DNA of 64,000 bases from positions 118,925 through 182,924 of the forward strand of contig JBHEQT010000003.1 of the NCBI GenBank assembly GCA_046530785.1, read 5' to 3'. This document shows positions 20,414 to 31,058 of this stretch, piece by piece. Numbering within the stretch: position 1 is the stretch's first letter; each line of letters begins with the position of its first letter. The translations under genes and the position numbers were made by a program. The notes beneath the pieces are model-generated. The model was not told where the DNA came from, ran no database searches, and worked only from the letters and a program-made list of their open reading frames with translations. The DNA is from Arsenophonus sp046530785. Lineage in GTDB: Bacteria > Pseudomonadota > Gammaproteobacteria > Enterobacterales > Enterobacteriaceae.

Positions 20414-21688
20414 ATGTTTAGTGAGAACTTAATTGAACAATTGAAAAAAAGGGGTTTAATTTCCAAGATCACGGAGGAAAAGGCATTAATAGATAAACTA
20501 TCTCAAAGATCAGTAACTCTTTATTGTGGATTTGATCCAACTGCTGATAGCCTTCATTTAGGACATTTGATACCATTACTATGCTTAAAGCGATTTCAGG
20601 AGAAAGGACATCAACCGATAGTTTTAGTTGGAGGGGTAACAGGATTAATTGGTGGTGATCCAAGTTTTAAATCCAATGAGAGAAAATTTAATCCTAGCGA
20701 AACGGTACAACAATGGGTAGAAAAAATCCGTCAACAGATTTCGTTATTTCTTGACTTTGATTCTGGTAAAAATAGTGCTAAGATAGTTAATAATTATGAA
20801 TGGTTTGGACAAATGAATGTTTTGACCTTCTTGCGAAATATCGGCAAACACTTTTCTGTTAATAAAATGATCAATAAAGAAACCGTTAAACAACGTTTTA
20901 ACTTCGATAATATTGGGATATCTTTTACTGAGTTCTCTTATAATTTACTTCAATCTTATGATTTTGCTAACCTTTATTATCAATATAACGTTGAATTGCA
21001 AATAGGAGGTTCTGATCAATGGGGAAATATTACATCAGGTATTGATCTGACACGTCGTCTATATCAAAAAAAAGTTTTTGGTCTAACCATGCCATTAATT
21101 ACTAAATATGATGGAACTAAATTTGGAAAAACAGAAATTGGGACAATTTGGTTGGATCCGAAAAAAACTACTCCATATAAGTTTTATCAATTTTGGATTA
21201 ATATTTCTGATGTAGATGTTTATCGTTTTCTTAAATTTTTTACCTTCATGTCAATTGATGAAATTGATGTCTTACAAAAAGAAGATCAAAATAGTATAAA
21301 AGTACCGAAAGCAAAATATATATTAGCGGAAAAAGTTACAAAGTTAGTGCATGGGGGTGAGGGTTTACAGGCTGCCAAACGGATCACAGAAAGTTTATTT
21401 TTTGATACTATTTCTGCATTAACAGAATCGGATTTTTCTCAGTTAGCTCAAGATGGTATGACAGTGATCAAATTAAATTCAGGAGCAAATTTACAGGAAG
21501 CGTTACTCAATGCAAAATTTGTTCTTTCTCGTGGACAGGCTAGAAGAATGATCAGCTCGAATGCAGTAGCGATTAATAGCGAGAAATGTCTTAATCCTGA
21601 ATATATCTTTAGTGATAAAGATCGTCTATTTGGTCATTATTCTTTGATCAGGTGTGGTAAAAAACATTTTTTTTTAATTAATTGGTAA
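20414..21688 (+). CDS. tyrS: Tyrosyl-tRNA synthetase
   Basis: Class I synthetase charging tRNA-Tyr. The ATG at 20414 lies six bases after GGAG (20404-20407) and gives 424 residues, as in E. coli; the ATG at 20402 would overlap that site. HIGH motif HLGHL at 48-52, KMSKS-type motif KFGKT at 236-240 as in E. coli, QIGGSDQWGN at 196-205, and a C-terminal S4-like RNA-binding domain from about residue 357. One glycine is inserted: GLIGGDPSF against GLIGDPSF, immediately before the aspartate (D82 here) that binds the substrate amino group. The last residue of the E. coli protein (K) is missing, which compensates the length. Confidence 0.97.
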   Translation: MFSENLIEQLKKRGLISKITEEKALIDKLSQRSVTLYCGFDPTADSLHLGHLIPLLCLKRFQEKGHQPIVLVGGVTGLIGGDPSFKSNERKFNPSETVQQWVEKIRQQISLFLDFDSGKNSAKIVNNYEWFGQMNVLTFLRNIGKHFSVNKMINKETVKQRFNFDNIGISFTEFSYNLLQSYDFANLYYQYNVELQIGGSDQWGNITSGIDLTRRLYQKKVFGLTMPLITKYDGTKFGKTEIGTIWLDPKKTTPYKFYQFWINISDVDVYRFLKFFTFMSIDEIDVLQKEDQNSIKVPKAKYILAEKVTKLVHGGEGLQAAKRITESLFFDTISALTESDFSQLAQDGMTVIKLNSGANLQEALLNAKFVLSRGQARRMISSNAVAINSEKCLNPEYIFSDKDRLFGHYSLIRCGKKHFFLINW

Positions 21689-21779
21689 TAATGAACTTTT
21701 ATAGGTAGAGATTTAATTATAATAAGAAGTATCTAATATACCAATTAGTTTATTTCTATTAGTTATATCAACTATTAAC

Positions 21780-22640
21780 ATTTCAATTTTTTATTTAAAA
21801 ATATTTTTAGAAAATAATTATTAGTATAAAATCAATGGTATAAAAAATAGTTTTTACCCATTTAATGAAATTTGATATTTATCTAATGAAACACTATTCA
21901 ATTTTCTATTCATACACAGTTTTAACTGATTATTATTCTATATCTTTTTAAAACTTCACGGAAATTATTAATAAAGATATTAATCAAAAATCCACAAATT
22001 AAAAATTATAAAATAATAGATTCTAATGGGTTATATTCCTTCTTCTGAAATAAGAAGAAGGAATGCTTGATATTTTTAAATAAATAAAAGTAAACAATCT
22101 TTTTTGTTTAGTATTTCTATAATTCGATAATATGAAAATAGGTTAAATAATAAATGTATTATTTCTTTCTTCATATACTAAATTTTAGGTCACGAAGTAG
22201 TTACTTATCTAAAGATTTGGTATCTTAATTTATTAGAACCTAAAAATTAGATAATAATCAATTAATAATTATTAAAAAATTCTATTAACAGATGATAAAA
22301 TTATGGAAAATATCTTAATAATTTTTTCTAACATATCTCAGTTATAAAGATTATTTTTATATTTAAATATTTTAAAATACTATTAATTAACAAAGCACAT
22401 CTTCAATATATAAATTGATCACTAATTAATTATTCTAAATAGTAATAAAATAAAGGAGAAAACTATAAATCTAACTAGATTATTTTATTTTTAATTAACA
22501 TATTAAATTATATATCTATATCTTTTTATATTGTAAATACTTAATATTGTACTTTATTAAGTATTATAAAAAACTGAAAGGAATATAATATTGAATTATA
22601 ACTATTCTCTATAGTGGATAGAATCATAAATTCTAATTAT
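21780..22640 (+). pseudogene. pdxY: pdxY relic (pyridoxal kinase 2)
   Basis: At 21890-21922 the plus strand reads NTIQFSIHTQF, eight of eleven residues identical to NTVQFSNHTQY of E. coli PdxY. Upstream KNS..P near 21846 fits GNSAAEFP, and downstream SRKLLIKILI..SNGLYS fits HLTEIVQGIA..SGYLGS. Stop codons and frameshifts destroy the frame. Placing the anchor at residue 37 puts the start about 90 bases after tyrS, the arrangement found in E. coli. The distal half is barely readable, so the right limit is from the family length (287 residues). Its loss removes a pyridoxal salvage kinase. Confidence 0.68.
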
Positions 22641-25322
22641 CAATTTAAAATTATGCATATTAATTAATTATTTTTGTAAAATAATATCACTGTTTAAATA
22701 GTGAGTTAATTTAACTTTAAATATCAAAAGAAAAATGATATTTAAAATAAATATTCTATTTTAAATATTTCTATTCATGTTCTTAGGTTACTTAATTTTT
22801 TAATACGTTGTTTTATATTTTGATATTGGATAAAGGTTAAGATTCATTATTATAGCAAAATTCTTGATACTAAATAATAAGTATTACAAAGATTAAAGTA
22901 CTTATCGATAATAAATTTACTCTTAATCAATAAATTTTCCTTATATTAAATTTAGTAATAAAAGATTTTTATTTTATTTCTCTTCACCTAGTAAATATTT
23001 AACATTAAGTATAAATATATACGAATAAAACTTGCATATAATTTTATTATAATATATTTAATCAGTTTTAACTAAATAATTATTGATATAAAGTTTTCAT
23101 TAAAAAAATTAATATATGAAATATAATTCAAGTCCAATAGGTTAATTAGCAAACTATATTTAATAGTATAGATATTTTTAATCAACCTTCTCGCTACAAA
23201 TTGTCAAAAAATAAATATAAAATTACTGATTTTAAGTTTTTCTCTTTAAATATTTAAAATGAGAACATTTCAAATTCAATTAAATTGTTCGTAAAAATTA
23301 AAAATATATTTAGGTATGAATAAATAAAATAAAATTTAAAGTAATAATCAGTTTTAAAGAATATTTAAAAATTTATTTAAAATAGGAGAAAAATAATATG
23401 TTTTCAAACTATAATTAGAAAGAATATCTATATTCTCTTTTTGAACCACAATACCTTTTCAACACTATTTTAAAAATATAATAGAAGTTGTTATAATTTT
23501 ACACTTGTATCTTTAGCGAAGATATTTTATTTAAAAACAATAAGGATATAAATAAAAACTATTTTCTGATACCAATTCTTATTGGACTGTATAGTAAATC
23601 CGATTTAGAATAATTTATTTATTTTAGTATCCTGTTCTAAGGATATTTTATATAAATAATTTTTGTTTATTGTTTAATTTAAAGAGAAATTTTCTGGAGA
23701 AATATCTAATTACATATGTAAAAATTAATTGTACTTTAGTACTAAAATTAAGAATAGCATTTATATTAATATCCTTTTAGGTCTAAACACAAAACTTACA
23801 TTTTATTGAAATATTTTATTATAAATCGATTTTTATTCATCTTAGTACTAAGAATAATTTTATAAATGTTCATTTTACCGTAAAAGTGCTATAAGCTGTT
23901 TTTTAATTTTAAAATAACTTATAATTTCTTCTATTGAAGAAGATACTAATTATTATTCAATAATATTGAACTTTTAATAAGCTTAACATAACATAGTGTT
24001 TTAATTTAAATATAATTGAATATTGAACTATTTTAAAATTTTTTAAAATTATAAACTATTATATAGTATATAATATAAATAGTTATATATAAAATACATA
24101 ATTAAAATATAATTATTTTTAGATAAAATTAGTATTAGTTAATAGTGTTTAATATAATTTCGTATAAAATAATACTAGATATTAAAATATTTAAAATATT
24201 AAATAAAATAATAATAAAAAGTTTAATCCTTTAAAAGAGAAAATTCTCAATTTTGTTAAATTAATAATTATAAATTATAATTTATATATAAGTAAAATAC
24301 TTATCAAAATAAGATAAATACTGAAAAATTTTTTTTAATTTTATAAAAAACAAGGATATTAATAAATTAAAATAATTTTCTAAAAAGTTTATTTAGATCA
24401 ATTATATTATATAAATAATATTCTTTTAAATTATTAAATCAGAATTTTAATATTTATTTAAAATAATAAATATATACTATTAAATAAAAATAATTATTAA
24501 TATTTAAATAAATTTAAAATAAAACCTTTATCAATATTTTGATATCTAATAAATAGTTTAAATTATAATATAATAACTTAAACTATTTAAAATATTTAAT
24601 AGTAATGACTACTATTTTAATTTCTCGTATTAAGATAATAATAAATTATATATATGAAAATATGAATATATAAAATTATATATTTAATAATACCGAAAGT
24701 AAATTAATTTTAATTAAAAAGTTTTTGAATCAAATATGAATATCATTTAATTAAATATTTAAAATTAAAATTGATAAATAAAGTTAATTATTTAATTTCA
24801 TAAAATTATTAAAAGTAGTTAGAAACTATATATTAATATTAGAATATTTTTCAATTTAATTTAAATTTTTAATTATTTCGTTATCGATAGGAATCGAATG
24901 TTAAAATATTTAATAATTTTTCAAAATTAATTCAAATTAAATAAACTAGATAATACCATATTAAATTAGATAAATTTATCTCAAATAGAAAAAATTTCTA
25001 CAAGATTATTAATTAAATAAAAATTAAATTTTTTCTTCTTCTAGAAGAAACTTAAAATAAACTGAAATCTTATTTTAAGTTAGCAGTAGATTCCTTTCAT
25101 TTAATTGAACTTAATCAAAAATATTCAATGGTTAATGAGATTGAGCATTTATAACTTAGATATTATTTAAAGATTGATATAACAAGGTTATCAGCAAAAA
25201 ATTTACTGAATTATATAGAAAAATAATCATGAAAACCGATTTTATGGTGAATTTCATTTCATTAGTAAATTATTACTCTATTTAATTTAGAGTAGATCTT
25301 TATAAAATAATACTATTTTATA
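22641..25322. other. Desert between the pdxY relic and fabI
   Basis: About 2.7 kb with no intact gene, RNA gene or recognisable relic. It is among the most AT-rich parts of the window (for example 24000-25000, almost only A and T). Confidence 0.5.
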
Positions 25323-25348
25323 AATCAATAATTTATAAATTATTGATT
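25323..25348 (-). terminator. fabI terminator palindrome
   Basis: Perfect 26-base palindrome (two 13-base halves) seven bases beyond the fabI stop codon. Read on the minus strand it is followed by TTATAAAATAG. Likely the fabI transcription terminator, though the stem is purely AT apart from one C-G pair. Confidence 0.5.
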
Positions 25349-25355
25349 ATTCATA

Positions 25356-26147
25356 TTATGCTTTTAATTCGAATTTATTCATAGCAGAGATACTAAAACC
25401 ACCGTCAACATGTAAAATTTCACCTGTTACACCAGATGATAAATCAGAGCAGAGAAAAGCTGCACAATTACCAATATCTTTACTTGTTATCGTGCGGCGA
25501 ATTGGTGTTACTGATTTAAAATATAATAACATTTTACGAAAGTCTTTAATCCCTGATGCTGCTAGAGTTCGGATTGGACCAGCTGAAATACCGTTAACTC
25601 GAATACCTTCAGGTCCCATTGTATTAGCCATATAACGGACATTTGCTTCAAGAGAGGCTTTTGCCAACCCCATAATATTATAGTTAGGAATAGCACGTTC
25701 AGCCCCTAAATAACTTAAAGTAATCAGGGAAGAATTAGGATTTAACATATTTCGACAAGCTTTTGCTAAAGCAACAAAGCTATATGAGCTAATATCATGG
25801 GAAATCCGAAATCCTTCTCGTGTAACTGTATCAACATAATCACCATTAAGTTGATCGGTTGGTGCGTAGGCAATTGAGTGTACAAAACCATCAAATTTAG
25901 ACCATACTTTTTTCAACTCAGAAAATAATGTAGTAATACTCTCATCGGAAGCGACATTACATGGGAAAATAATGTTAGATCCAAAATTGCTCGCCATTTC
26001 TTTTACGCGAGATTTTATCTTATCACTTTGATAACTGAATGCTAATTCAGCACCTTGTTGATGCATTGCTTGTGCAATACCGTAAGCAATAGATATTTTA
26101 CTGGCTAAACCAGTGATCAAAAGGCGTTTGCCGTTCATAAAATCCAT
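25356..26147 (-). CDS. fabI: Enoyl-[ACP] reductase (NADH) FabI
   Basis: Last reductive step of each fatty-acid elongation cycle. The 263 residues compare with 262 in E. coli. Short-chain dehydrogenase fold: N-terminal nucleotide site TGLASKISIAYG, catalytic Y146, Y156 and K163 (SYLGAERAIPNYNIMGLAKA), and SAGPIRTLAASGIKDF near 188-203. Residue 93 is alanine where E. coli has the glycine linked to triclosan sensitivity; alanine occurs naturally in other FabI proteins, so no resistance is inferred. AAGGA lies upstream. Relics of sapF and sapD precede it, as in the E. coli order sapABCDF-fabI. Confidence 0.97.
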   Translation of the reverse strand: MDFMNGKRLLITGLASKISIAYGIAQAMHQQGAELAFSYQSDKIKSRVKEMASNFGSNIIFPCNVASDESITTLFSELKKVWSKFDGFVHSIAYAPTDQLNGDYVDTVTREGFRISHDISSYSFVALAKACRNMLNPNSSLITLSYLGAERAIPNYNIMGLAKASLEANVRYMANTMGPEGIRVNGISAGPIRTLAASGIKDFRKMLLYFKSVTPIRRTITSKDIGNCAAFLCSDLSSGVTGEILHVDGGFSISAMNKFELKA

Positions 26148-26549
26148 AAAAACAGAATCCTTTTAAAATATTAAATAATAAAAAACATTAATGGATGTTA
26201 TACAAAATTAACTATCTGCTATAGATAGCATCTAATGTATTTTGATAAATAACTGAGAATTCTTCATGATAGAAGAAAATATATTATATTATGTTTTTAA
26301 TCAAAATGATATATTATCCATCGCCAATCACTTTATCTTTGATATTTAGTATCATACAAGATATTTAGCAACCTAAATATAAAAAATATCTTTTAATTTA
26401 AAATTAACTTGATAAGTTGAGAAATTATTACTATATATAATGAGGTAATTTTTTCATCTTAGAAATAATAATCTTTAATGATAAAATCAATACCTTCTTA
26501 TTAAGAATATTCGATATTTTTGAATGGTTTAGTAATATTTACTATAAAT

Positions 26550-27350
26550 AAATAACGTAATTAAGATAATAAACTTAACTTAACGAAGAGCTCTTATATG
26601 CCATATTCCATTTTGCGAAGAGAAAATAAAACATTTAAAAATTAAAAAGATCATAAAATTTTTCCGGATACTCTCCCTTCTTGATATTAAAAAGTAATTT
26701 CATATTCAAATATTATACACGTATCAATTTTACTCTAATAACTATAATCTTCAAAGGAAAGGTTTTTAATAATTAATTAATAAAGATTATTACCAGAAAC
26801 TAAGTTTAATAAAAAATCCGGATAATATAAAGAAAAGAATTGATTTTAATCTTTCTATTAGTGCCAATATACTCAAATTTTGATTATATTGTAGATCAAA
26901 GGTAAATTTTAATATTTTAGGGATAGTAACAATTAAATTCTAAATAACTCTTCTTTAGGACAAAGAGGTAGTAAAATTTTATTGCAAAACGGATTTTATC
27001 ATTTTTATGATTCTTATTAAAAGAATAAGCAATCGAATTCTTGAATTTATACTGAGTATTTTAGGTATTATCATACAAGTTTTATATATAAGAATATATT
27101 TATCTTTTTTATCTGGTTAGAAAAGAATCTCTGAACATGAAAACAAAGATAGAGAGGCTAAAGAAGCTTTAAAAAAGAAAGTTACTAAGGTAAAGTGTAT
27201 TTGTTGTATTCATTCCACTTTAATGATGGAGTATAAAGAATTTTAAAATTAGAAATATTAAATATACATTAAGAGCTTAACCTATAAAGAATAATGAAAA
27301 TAATAACTTTGAGATAGTCTACTTTTAACAAGTTTGATTAGATAACAGAA
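26550..27350 (-). pseudogene. sapF: sapF relic (ABC transporter ATPase)
   Basis: Minus-strand translation gives LCPKEELFRI at about 26966-26937 against LNPRQRISQI of E. coli SapF, SLYYPDFL near 26833-26810 against SYYPHML, and KKGEYPEKFYDLFN near 26682-26641 against HQGEVVERGSTADVLA. The first two anchors are 139 bases apart where the family predicts 138. Between the second and third about 90 bases are missing. A Walker A ghost (KYTLP for GKSTLA) lies near 27200. Stops and frameshifts throughout. Position upstream of fabI on the same strand agrees with E. coli. Limits are estimated. Confidence 0.62.
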
Positions 27351-27384
27351 TAAGATAACACGATCAACCAGTTTTGGTCATCAT

Positions 27385-28041
27385 TCACAGATTTTTACTA
27401 ATTAAGTAAAATTCTTTCTTATTATTTTAATTTAAATTATTAGAAACGAAAAATATTTATTCTTGAGAAATATATTTCTTCACATTGATTGATTCTTATG
27501 CAATAAGTGTAATCGTTCTTAATTTTCAGCGAAATAGTTTTATCATCAATTTTAATATTTTAATTTTGTAAGTTTGCAAAATAGATGAACAGAATATGAT
27601 TCTGATCTTTATAACAAAGACTAGATAAAAAAGAATTAGATTTCTTTATCTCTTATAGTCCATAAATCGGTTTTCAATAATAGTCTTTAAAATAAATTAA
27701 ATAATTAATTGAATCAGTTTTATCAAAATTTTAACTTGATCTAAGTTAAGATCAAATTTATTGAAAAATATTCAAATATTATTTTATCATTTTACCATTA
27801 TATTTTTGTAACAATTAACATATTTATATAAAAATAAAACGATCGGGAATAATTTTAACTTATCCTTATAAACACCACAAATAACCTTATAAAGTAATGT
27901 TTTTCTTAAAAATAGTTTTTCTTATCAATCAGGAAGAATTTTTTCTTTATTTAACTGCTGAAAAACATTATCGAATACTTATAAGTGGCTCACTTTTAGT
28001 GAGTTATTAACTTTATTAATTAAAGTGCGTGGATATTTGAG
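27385..28041 (-). pseudogene. sapD: sapD relic (ABC transporter ATPase)
   Basis: Very clear anchor: the minus strand around 27908-27861 reads RKTLLYKVICGVYKDK against GKSLIAKAICGVNKDN, the Walker A region of E. coli SapD. Just before it, near 27966-27930, VFDNVFQQLNKEKI matches AVDRVSMTLTEGEI in the same register. Near 27502 CIRINQCEEIY matches GCRLGPRCPYA in the C-terminal region. About 330 bases of the middle are gone. With sapF and sapC traces it shows a decayed sap operon (peptide resistance or uptake). Confidence 0.68.
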
Positions 28042-28554
28042 TCATATGTATAATAGTAATGTTATCCTGCAAAATTAATGGTATTATCGAAATTTTCTTT
28101 CTAAAGAAAATTAATAAATTTAATATTCTTTAATTATAATTAAACAATATCACATAAAAAATGTCTATACTTTAAATATAAATCAAATTTAAACTTTTAT
28201 CGAGAATTCTGTACTAATTATGCAGTAAGCAGAGTTTGGTAATATTTCAGTTAAATCAAAAATTTATTTAGTTATAACAAAAATCGTATAAATAAAAATG
28301 CAACTAAATTTTTTTTAATAAAAAATAATATAAGGATGTGATAATTGATTATACCATATAATAAAATATAAAGTTTTAGAAACTAAAAAGTTGATCAATA
28401 AGGAGAATATTTTTCTATTTAATTTTAAATAAATTATCCTTATAAATTATTTTAATAATTCTTATAATAAGAGGTTAAAAATTCTTTTATCTTCTTTCAA
28501 GAATTATAAGATACAGCAAAATTCACAATAATAATTTTTAGAAAGAAACCAATA
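28041..28554 (-). pseudogene. sapC: Possible sapC relic, cut by repeat copy A
   Basis: Near 28085-28030 the minus strand reads ITLLLYI.LKYPRTLI against ISVLLVNLLGDGVRRAI, the C-terminal end of SapC, directly upstream of the sapD relic as in E. coli. Only this end is readable; the rest is eroded and repeat copy A begins at about 28555, possibly inserted in the gene. Confidence 0.35.
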
Positions 28555-29895
28555 TAAAGTACTTATATACATTATTTACTCGTCTCTAATTTTCTGATAG
28601 AAAATCTAGATAATTCCTCCGACGAGATTTCGAATAAAAATTGAATAATCTTTAGTAGTCGCGATAAAATTTTCAAATAATGGAAAAATCTTACTTATCT
28701 TTGATTTTTATATATGGTGCTTCTTCTGCATCAATAAAATTTATTGATTTTCATCATTTTAAATCTCTTTTCATTTTTATAAAATACGATATAGATAAAA
28801 TAATAATTTCTTATCAATTATCTTAATAAGAGATTAGATTTTTGTAAAAAAGATATAGAATATAATTCTACAGTTTCATTAATTTAAAGATAAAACTAAT
28901 ATTCCATCATTAAAATTACCAACCAATTAATTCAATGAAATATTATTTGATATCTGATATTGCTTAATTTATATCTACCTCTATAAATTTTTAATTTTTA
29001 TCATTGAATTTTGATTCAAAAATACTCCCTTTCAATTCTTTAGTTTTTAGTTGGTTCTGGATTTATTTATTTTTCTATATCACTTAAAGGTTAGGTTTTT
29101 AACTAACTATGCAAAGTAAGTAAATCGTTATTAAGATTTCAACTTTACTCCAAAGATAGGATTTTCTTTTATAATTAACAAGAACCATTTTATACAAAAC
29201 ACTATTTCTTTTATAATTGAATTTTTCTTCTTAAATTATGTGTGGTTGATTCTAAAATCAATCGAATTTTACCTCAAAGTAAAAATTACATTCATATAAA
29301 CTTAATTCTGGTCATATTGACAATTGAGTATGGGTTTTATGGATAATTGATATGTTTTATCCCCACCAACTTTTTCCAAAATTAAGCTCTTTAATATTTT
29401 AATACCTTTTCAGTTAATACATTCATTTTTCCCTTTTGAGAGTTCAATTTATTTTTAAAAGGAAATTCTATTTCCTTATCAGATAAGAAATTCAGAAACA
29501 GGTACATAATTGGTAAATCCTTTTGGTACCTCAATTAATAAACTATTTTGTAAATCCATAACTGAGTTTCTCTGTTATCTCATCTTTAAGATTTTTTACT
29601 TAGATGAGTAAAAATTATAGTATGACAAAATCGGGGGTATCTAAAAGATAAATATAACCCATTTATTTTATTTCATTGTTGTTAGCAAACTTCTATATTT
29701 ATTATAAATTTCTTTATTTTGAAAATTCTTTATTAAAGATACTATCAAGTAGATTTTATGATATTAAAAATTTCTTTTAAATGGTTACAATATTTTAATC
29801 CTAAAAAATTAATTGAGATTGAAATCTATTGTATCTTGTTTTTTTAAAAATAATAGCTAATCGATGATTCACTTATTTATTAAACTAAATATTAT
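28555..29895 (-). repeat. Dispersed 1.3-kb repeat, copy A (inverted)
   Basis: Its reverse complement matches copy B (39075-40400) over the whole length with long exact words such as ATAAATCCAGAACCAACTAA and AAAGAAATAGTGTTTTGTAT, and matches copy C more loosely. Broken coding-like fragments occur in both directions (for example a piece reading LIEVPKGFTNYVPVSEF), but I could not assign a family. No terminal inverted repeats or target duplications are evident. It may be a dead insertion sequence or a duplicated gene. A and B are far more alike than the nearby gene relics are to living genes, so the duplication or exchange is comparatively recent. Confidence 0.75.
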
Positions 29896-30941
29896 GTATT
29901 GTATATACATAACAAAGATTATTTTTTTAAAAATATATAAATACTAATATAACTTTTAGGTTAATATCAATATATTCATTAATATTTAATAGATTAAAGT
30001 GAATATAACATTCAAAATAAAATAAATATTTTTACTTTATTCTTGTCTTTGAAACAAGATTTCTATCTGTATTTAGCATTATATGTAACACATGATGCTA
30101 AATATAATTTTTGCAAAACTGTTTTTCATTCTCAAAAAGGAAAGTAGAAAGTATCTAAGTATTTACTTAACTTAATAGAATTTAATATTTTTTTAAATTT
30201 TAGCTCTTATTAAAATAAACAAGAGAATTCAACAACAAAATTATATATTTTACTTTCATGTTTTATTTTTGTTTTATTTCTATTTTTTAAAGAACTTTAC
30301 TTAATCTTAAATTATTTCATCAGGAAATAGTTGATCACTAAAAATTAATGATACATTATTAATATAATAAAAGTGTTCAAAGTTTTAAGGTAAAAGAAAA
30401 ACAAATGATGTTAATATCCATTAACATCAATGATAAACTGCTTCAATCCCAATTCATAAAATTGGAAAAATCTAAATACGGTTAATAATTTGATCTTTAA
30501 TAAATTCTAAAAATTTAATTAATAATTATTATAAATTAATAACAAATTTTATTTGGAATAAAAAATCTTTTTATAAAAATATAGAAATTAATAAATAACT
30601 TTCTTTGATTATGTAATAATTTATCTGGAAAAGAAAATTTATTTCAGCTTTAAGCTAGATTGATCTTTCATTTTATTACTTTATTTTTTAATTTATTTTT
30701 ATTTCCTTTTATTATAAAAATCTTTCCTTAGTTTCTAGTAACTACAATTATATATTAGATGATAAGTAAAATTAATATGAAATTATTTAAATATTATAAC
30801 TTAATAAAAGTATTTTTAATCATATTTACGATAAAATATTAAAAATATATTATCAATATTCACTTTAAATTTCTCAGTTCATATCGAACAATACTAAAAT
30901 AAAATAATTTAAAAATCATTTTCTAAACATATAAATTCGTT
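29896..30941. other. Desert upstream of gapA
   Basis: No intact gene. The remainder of the sap operon (sapC start, sapB) or msrB, which adjoins gapA in E. coli, would be expected; no anchor was found. Confidence 0.45.
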
Positions 30942-30970
30942 TATATATTCCAATATTATTGGAATATATA
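30942..30970. promoter_or_regulatory. 29-base perfect palindrome upstream of gapA promoter
   Basis: Arms 30942-30955 and 30957-30970 are exact complements around a single central T, with the core TTCCAATA / TATTGGAA. It ends nine bases before the putative gapA -35 element. Position outside the transcript suggests a protein-binding operator or the terminator of a vanished upstream gene rather than a gapA leader structure. Confidence 0.5.
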
Positions 30971-30979
30971 CGATTCTGC

Positions 30980-31008
30980 TTGACTAATGTTAAGGTTTTA
31001 GTAACGAT
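30980..31008 (+). promoter_or_regulatory. Putative gapA promoter
   Basis: TTGACT at 30980-30985, a 17-base spacer and AACGAT at 31003-31008, about 50 bases before the gapA start codon. The -35 is good and the -10 only fair. Confidence 0.35.
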
Positions 31009-31058
31009 AGAGAAAAATATTCAATTCTTTTAAATTAAATATAGATTCTGGAAATATT

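Noticed and set aside
22035..22064. Perfect 12-base stem ATTCCTTCTTCT..AGAAGAAGGAAT
   Set aside because: It sits in the middle of the pdxY relic and lacks a T-tract, so a terminator role is unlikely; kept only as a note.
25869..25871. FabI residue 93 alanine as a triclosan-resistance change
   Set aside because: Alanine at this position occurs in naturally sensitive FabI proteins, so resistance cannot be inferred.
27127..27245. Plus-strand frame with EHENKDREAKEALKKKVTKV and a CxxC-like pair
   Set aside because: It lies opposite the N-terminal part of the sapF relic and is best explained as antisense of that sequence.
27965..28015. Hairpin CTCACTTTTAGTGAG that looked like a terminator
   Set aside because: It falls within the start of the sapD relic, where the register of the coding remnant accounts for the sequence; no T-tract.
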